Shown one piece after another: positions 59,150 through 64,000 of a DNA stretch of 64,000 nucleotides. Positions within the stretch are counted from its first letter, which is position 1; each line of letters starts with the position of its first letter. Made by a program: the position numbers and the translations under genes. The notes beneath the pieces were generated by a model. That model had not been told where the DNA came from and ran no database searches. It worked only from the letters and a program-made list of their open reading frames with translations. The DNA comes from Pieris napi (lineage: Eukaryota > Arthropoda > Insecta > Lepidoptera > Pieridae): assembly GCF_905475465.1 (NCBI RefSeq), contig NC_062258.1, forward strand, positions 2,604,001 to 2,668,000. Reading direction: 5' to 3'.

Positions 59150-59850
59150 GGGGTGGTGACTGCACACCCTGGCCGAATGTGCCACTTGGTTGAGGCAACA
59201 CTGTCTCGACCTGGTGTCGGTCGTTTGGACGGACCTCTCGCTGCCGAGTGTTGTTGCAGCAATACTAGGTAGCCATGAGGCATGGCGATCGGTTCTTCCG
59301 GTTTGCCGGTTCTTCTGGTTTCGCGGGGCCGGTTTGCCGGTTTTCCGGTTTACCGGTTTTCTGGTTTCGTGGGGCCGGTTTACCGGTTTTCCGGTTTTCC
59401 GGTTTACCGGTTTTTCCGGTTTCATGGGGCCGGTTTACCGGTTTTCCGGTTTACCGGTTTTCTGGTTTCGTGGGGCCGGTTTTCCGGTTTTACCGGTTTT
59501 TCGGTTTACCGGTTTTCTGGTTTCGTGGGGCCGGTTTTCCGGTTTTACCGGTTTTTCGGTTTACCGGTTTTCTGGTTTCATGGGGCCGGTTTACCGGTTT
59601 TCCGGTTTTTCGGTTTACCGGTTTTTCCGGTTTCATGGGGCCGGTTTACCGGTTTTCCGGTTTTCCGGTTTACCGGTTTTTCCGGTTTCATGGGGCCGGT
59701 TTACCGGTTTACCGGTTTTCCGGTTTACCGGTTTTCTGGTTTCGTGGGGCCGGGTTTCCGGTTTACCGGTTTTCTGGTTTACCGGTTTTTCGGTTTCGTG
59801 GGGCCGGTTTGCCGGTTTTCCGGCTGTCGATCGCCAGCGGGAGGTGCGTT
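59150..59850 (+). pseudogene. ORF2 C-terminal remnant with minisatellite, second copy
   Basis: It starts HTLAECATWLRQHC and runs through DLSLPSVVAAILGSHEAW into the CCGGTTT-rich array (59296-59826), then resumes with RQREV. It has the same breakpoints as 51513-52217. The array has a different number and order of units, so it changes by slippage or recombination after insertion. Confidence 0.82.
59296..59826 (+). repeat. CCGGTTT-rich minisatellite, second copy
   Basis: About 530 bases of the same two unit types as at 51655-52150, one or two units longer. Confidence 0.9.
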
Positions 59851-60238
59851 GAATCGACCGGAGGGGTTGTGCTTGGCGACGGCAAGGTGAAGGGTGGGTA
59901 GGCGCAGGGTGGGCCCAATATACGCATAGTTGCGTGGGTCCAACTGCGTCCCACTGCGTCGTCGCCAGGCCCTTATGCGGACATACCCGCCTGAGCTTTC
60001 TGGGTTGAATGCCTAGTGCGACCCCCGGGGAGCTCAATGCGGTGCCGGACGGCATTCATTCAGAATGGGTGTAGTCTGGTACCGCAGGCGGTATGGAGGG
60101 TTCAGGAGGAATTTTTAGTGGGTCCGGCTTCTCCCCTCTGATTAGCAGAGGGACTTTGAGAACGCCATCCCCACAGTCCCCGCGGTAGCGACTGCATACG
60201 CCCGCGGGCCTGCATTTGTGCATTTTAACCTCCTTCAT
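59851..60238 (+). other. 3' UTR of second SART-like gag-only element (type 2 tail)
   Basis: Its hairpin at 60039-60085 reads GCGGTGCCGGAC against GTCTGGTACCGC. Where 52366-52412 has an A-T pair, this copy has G-T, which still pairs in RNA as G-U. Confidence 0.8.
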
Positions 60239-60264
60239 AAAAAAAAAAAAAAAAAAAAAAAAAA

Positions 60265-60383
60265 GGTTAGGTTAGGTTAGGTTAGGTTAGGTTAGGTTAG
60301 GTTAGGTTAGGTTAGGTTAGGTTAGGTTAGGTTAGGTTAGGTTAGGTTAGGTTAGGTTAGGTTAGGTTAGGTTAGGTTAGGTT

Positions 60384-60386
<3 letters not shown>
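60265..60386 (+). repeat. Telomeric (TTAGG)n
   Basis: About 24 TTAGG units between SART-like poly(A) and TRAS-like poly(A). It is the right-most tract in the window. Confidence 0.97.
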
Positions 60387-60428
<42 letters not shown>

Positions 60429-60499
60429 CCTTTTAATTGTTAGTAGGCCTACCATCCCCGGCGACTAACGCCCCGGGGCCGAGGAAGCTAAGCTAAATA

Positions 60500-62639
60500 C
60501 TGCTTGAAGTCTTTATTAAAGTAAAACAAATATATACAGTGGTTGTGGATTAGGTGGTTGAGGGTTGGTTTTGCTATTTGATACAATTCTTTTCCCTCAA
60601 CCACCTGAACAGAGTCCACGTCTTAAAACTAGTAATTATATAAAATGAAAGTGAATTTTTTAACAAATTGTTTGTGCTTAAATAAATAATAGGTTAATAC
60701 AGTAGAATTTTATACTACAGAGTAGTAGATGTAGAAGTTGTTCTTTAATAATTGAAATAATAAATTGTGTTTATAATTATGCAGGTATTAAGGATTGAAC
60801 GCGGGTAGGTTGTAGAGGGTCGGTTCTGCTATTAGATACAGTAACCTTCCCTCAGCCTCCCAATTTAAGTCCGCCTCGTAATACCAGCACTTATATTAAA
60901 CAGAGAAAAAAGTTTAACATATACATCATTGTTAGGCAATATAAACAGTTGATATAAAACAAAATTTAAACAAAGATAGGCTTTTAGTAATTGTGCTTAT
61001 AATTAACTATGCGGGTGTTTAGAGTTGGACACGGGTAGGTTGTAGAGGGTCGGCTCTGCTATTAGATACAATAACCGACCCTCAGCCGCCCGGTTTAAGC
61101 CCTCTTCTTAACACCAGCACATAGTATTACACAGATAAGAGTTTTGCAATATTAATCATAGGAAAGTTTTACTTTTACTTATACAGTTGATATAAAGCTG
61201 AATTTAAACAAAGTTGAGCTATAATCAATTGTGCTTATAATTAACTATGCGGGTGTTTAGAGTTGGACACGGGTAGGTTGTAGAGGGTCGGCTCTGCTAT
61301 TAGATACAATAACCGACCCTCAGCCGCCCGGTTTAAGCCCTCTTCTTAACACCAGCACATAGTATTACACAGATAAGAGTTTTGCAATATTAATCATAGG
61401 AAAGTTTTACATTTACTTATACAGTTGATATAAAGCTGAATTTAAACAAAGTTGAGCTATAATCAATTGTGCTTATAATTAACTATGCGGGTGTTTAGAG
61501 TTGGACACGGGTAGGTTGTAGAGGGTCGGCTCTGCTATTAGATACAATAACCGACCCTCAGCCGCCCGGTTTAAGCCCTCTTCTTAACACCAGCACATAG
61601 TATTACACAGATAAGAGTTTTGCAATATTAATCATAGGAAAGTTTTACATTTACTTATACAGTTGATATAAAGCTGAATTTAAACAAAGTTGAGCTATAA
61701 TCAATTGTGCTTATAATTAACTATGCGGGTGTTCAGAGTTGGACACGGGTAGGTTGTAGAGGGTCGGCTCTGCTATTAGATACAATAGCCGACCCTCAGC
61801 CGCCCGGTTTAAGCCCTCTTCTTAACACCAGCACATAGTATTACACAGATAACAGTTTTACAATATTAATCATAGGAAAGTTTTACGTTAACTTATATAG
61901 TTTATATAAAGCTGAATTTAAACAAAGTTGAGCTGTAATCAATTGTGCTTATAATTATGCAAGCGTTCAGAGTTGGACACGGGTAGGTTGTAGAGGGTCG
62001 GCTCTGCTATTAGATACAAAAACCGACCCTCAGCCGCCCGGTTTAAGCCCTCTTCTTAACACCAACATATATTATTACACATAGTAAAGTTTTACAATGA
62101 TGAAAATAGGAAAGTTTTATAATTACACATACAGTTGATATACGGTTAAACCTGAACAGGGGTAATCTATAGTGAAAAATGAATCCTAATACTAGAATAA
62201 TGCGTAACTAGTTACACAAACGAGATTAAAAATATTATCATTCAGTGAAGTAGAATTAAAAAAAAAATAAAATAAAATTGTAGTAAATAAGAATGTACAA
62301 TAAAATGGAATTAAACTTATAGTAAAATAAAAATGGAATCAATATATTAAATTATGTTTAGTACAAATGATATTAACACAGTAAAGTAGGATTTAAATTT
62401 CCTATTTAATGAAAAATAGATAGAATAAATTTGAGATTAAGGTCTAACATAGGTTAGTAGTATTAAGTAATTGAATCGAAGTTAAATATTGAATAGTGGG
62501 TATTATAATTGTAAAAAGTGAAAAAGGTAATATATGAATAGAGGTGACTTTATACATTTTGTACGAGTGAGGGTGGATTACTTGCAGATTAATTATTAAA
62601 GGTGAGTGTAAGATGAAAAATATCTTTGGGAGCATTGAT
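60500..62639 (-). repeat. Expanded 3' UTR: seven hairpins, six in tandem ~240-bp units
   Basis: Hairpins lie near 60556, 60807, 61037, 61277, 61516, 61755 and 61990. In this copy the left arm has changed to GTAGAGGGTCGG in all tandem units, while the loop TCTGCTATTAGATACAA and the arm CCGACCCTC are kept. The change is uniform, so these units were homogenised or expanded together. The remainder to 62639 is AT-rich with no gene. Confidence 0.86.
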
Positions 62640-62907
62640 AGAGCACACGAAGTTTGGGATGGGTTGTGTTGTTTGATAAAGGGTAAGGATTGTGGTTGTT
62701 TTCGTGTTTTTGTAGATAGGTGCCCTAGAGGAAGTGCAGCGTGTAAAGGTCGTTAATAATTTAGTCGTTTTTAATTTTATAAGGGTTTTGTGTAGGTAGA
62801 CAAATGCCCCAGTGCGAGTGCTGCGCGTTGAGGTCGCTGTTAATGTGAGTGTTTAATTCAATGTGTAATTGTGTTGTTTAATATGAAATTAGTGTTTTGT
62901 GCATGTT
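62640..62907 (-). pseudogene. ORF2 remnant in the third gag-only TRAS-like element
   Basis: It has the same C-terminal and GDFNAWH-derived scraps as the other gag-only copies (for example TGCCCCAGTGCGAGTGCTGC near 62806-62825), with an 8-codon MHKTLISY frame after the ORF1 stop. No RT sequence is present. Confidence 0.7.
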
Positions 62908-64000
62908 TTAAATGTAGTTAATTTTTGCCTCAACGCGGGCCCGCATGGCTGTAACTTTGGGGCACTTGTCTGAGTCGGCGCGGTGTAGGGTGCCAGTGTT
63001 GGTGTTAAATTGTTTGTTGTGTTCGGCGCAGTTGGTGCAGTTGTGTACTTCGGCCTTGCACTCCGCAGTAGGGTGGTGAGCGGAGCATTTGGCGCATGTG
63101 GGTGTGGTATTGGGGCAGCGGCTCTTTGTGTGTCCGAAATTTAGGCAGTTTTGACACTGCCTAAATGGTGAGAAGTTGTCGCTGTGGACCCGCTGCATCC
63201 CTATGTTAACTCTGCCTAGGTCGGCGAACGCCTTCCAGGCAGAGGGTGTAGTGTTTAGAACCGCGTTGTACAGTGTAGTGTTTCTGTTATTAGCAATGAA
63301 TTTTACAGTGAATGTGTGCTTAGCTAGTGTGGTGTTCTGGTCTTTTATTGTTTTAATGAGTTCGAATTCGGGAATCGTTTTCTTTATGCCTTTTAGTATA
63401 ATCATTGGGTCTATGCGCTTTTCCTCTTGGGTGTTTATTTTTGTGTTTTTTTGTAGTCGTGTGAGCGTGTGTAGTTTATGCTCTTCTCTTTCGAAAACGA
63501 GTTTTATCTTGTGTTTAGATAGCGGGGTGACCTTTAAGGGGGCGTATCCGCCCTCTCTGAAATTGACTGTTCTACTAATTTGTGTGAGTATTTGTTCTGC
63601 TGTGTCGAGACCCTCTCCAGACACGATGATGGAAGGCCCTGCAGGGGGTTTGGGGGTGGCGGCGGCCTTAGCGTAGGATTGATGAATATTACGCGGGTCC
63701 GCCGACACTGGTTGTATCTCCGACGGCGCGGGTTTAGGGGATTCCTTTAGAACCCTGGTGTGCTCCTGCAAGGCCTTATTCGATTCATCGAGTAGTCGAG
63801 AGTGAGCCTCGAGTTTTTGTATTAGTTGTGTGGTGTGTATTTGTGTATCGGTTGGCGGTGTAGTCGTTGGAGGTGTTATCGTGGCTTTGGTTGCCTGTGG
63901 TATGTGCGGTGCGGGGGCGGGAGGGTTGGGGCGGGTGGTGGGTGAGGGGTCAATGAGGCCGACTACTCCGAAGAGGCCTTCGATTGCCTCTGTGATTGCA
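62908..64000 (-). CDS. TRAS-like ORF1 (Gag), partial at window edge
   Basis: The frame is open from the window edge, where it reads AITEAIEGLFGVV, to the stop at 62908: about 363 codons. It has the Thr/Pro linker, EAHSRLLDESNKALQEH and the three knuckles CQNCLNFGHTKSRC, CAKCSAHHPTAEC and CTNCAEHNKQFN. It is nearly identical to the 44644-45954 protein. The start lies outside the window. Confidence 0.9.
   Translation of the reverse strand, partial: AITEAIEGLFGVVGLIDPSPTTRPNPPAPAPHIPQATKATITPPTTTPPTDTQIHTTQLIQKLEAHSRLLDESNKALQEHTRVLKESPKPAPSEIQPVSADPRNIHQSYAKAAATPKPPAGPSIIVSGEGLDTAEQILTQISRTVNFREGGYAPLKVTPLSKHKIKLVFEREEHKLHTLTRLQKNTKINTQEEKRIDPMIILKGIKKTIPEFELIKTIKDQNTTLAKHTFTVKFIANNRNTTLYNAVLNTTPSAWKAFADLGRVNIGMQRVHSDNFSPFRQCQNCLNFGHTKSRCPNTTPTCAKCSAHHPTAECKAEVHNCTNCAEHNKQFNTNTGTLHRADSDKCPKVTAMRARVEAKINYI

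Larger units (their letters stand above)
55982..60264 (+). mobile_element. Gag-only SART-like element with one tRNA-derived 5' unit
   Basis: Same structure as 47493-52581: one tRNA-derived unit (55982-56263), 5' UTR (56264-57037), ORF1 (57038-59101), ORF2 remnant with minisatellite (59150-59850), 3' UTR and poly(A) (60239-60264). The two copies share the internal deletion and array position, with scattered substitutions and one small indel in ORF1. The deletion therefore existed before they inserted. Confidence 0.9.
60387..64000 (-). mobile_element. Gag-only TRAS-like (alpha) element, running off the window
   Basis: Poly(A) 60387-60428, a 3' UTR with the terminal hairpin and seven hairpin units, an ORF2 remnant (62640-62900) and ORF1 continuing past the right edge. 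It is the same gag-only design as 41720-47319, with an ORF1 almost identical to that copy. Confidence 0.9.

Overview
The window is a chromosome-end region of an insect-type genome, built almost entirely of TTAGG telomere repeats and the retrotransposons that insert into them. About fifteen (TTAGG)n tracts, all reading TTAGG on the + strand, separate the elements. The G-rich strand runs 5'->3' toward a chromosome end, so the physical end should lie to the right and the left part should be older subtelomere. No host gene was recognised. TTAGG telomeres carrying TRAS- and SART-type non-LTR retrotransposons are best known from Lepidoptera (Bombyx), but the sequence alone does not prove the order.

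Two telomere-targeted LINE groups insert in opposite orientations. Minus-strand elements end in poly(A) followed by CCTAA repeats, as TRAS elements do. Plus-strand elements end in poly(A) followed by TTAGG repeats, as SART elements do.

Layout. 1-1890: an LTR-retrotransposon-like fragment (possibly BEL/Pao) fused to a TRAS-like 5' UTR. 1916-3371: a decayed TRAS-like tail. 3480-10653: a complete TRAS-like element (subfamily alpha) with intact ORF1 and ORF2. 10674-15140: a 5'-truncated TRAS-like element with a nearly complete ORF2. 15313-30711: a full-length TRAS-like element (subfamily beta) interrupted by an RTE-like LINE (18631-22982, 15-bp target duplication) and a Jockey/CR1-like LINE (about 24783-28024). 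30826-33698, 39806-41582 and 54891-55802: three nearly identical SART-like copies, 5'-truncated at different points. 34519-39677, 41720-47319, 52634-54750 and 60387-64000: alpha-TRAS derivatives that keep ORF1 (Gag) but have lost almost all of ORF2. 47493-52581 and 55982-60264: SART-like derivatives that keep ORF1 but have lost endonuclease and RT. 33863-34401: a short element joining a tRNA-derived unit to the SART-like 3' tail.

How it may work together. Both telomeric LINE families have independently produced amplified gag-only forms, recalling the gag-only HeT-A element that depends on RT supplied in trans at Drosophila telomeres. The SART-like gag-only forms begin with one to four copies of a 284-bp tRNA-derived unit carrying A and B boxes and a T-run. 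The TRAS-like gag-only forms have a 3' UTR expanded into tandem ~245-bp units, each holding a hairpin. Both families keep a 3'-terminal RNA hairpin with compensatory changes, a plausible handle for recruiting a shared RT. The system suggested is a telomere maintained by TTAGG repeats plus autonomous LINEs, gag-only LINE derivatives and a tRNA-headed short element. The functional part is inference; the structures are visible in the sequence.
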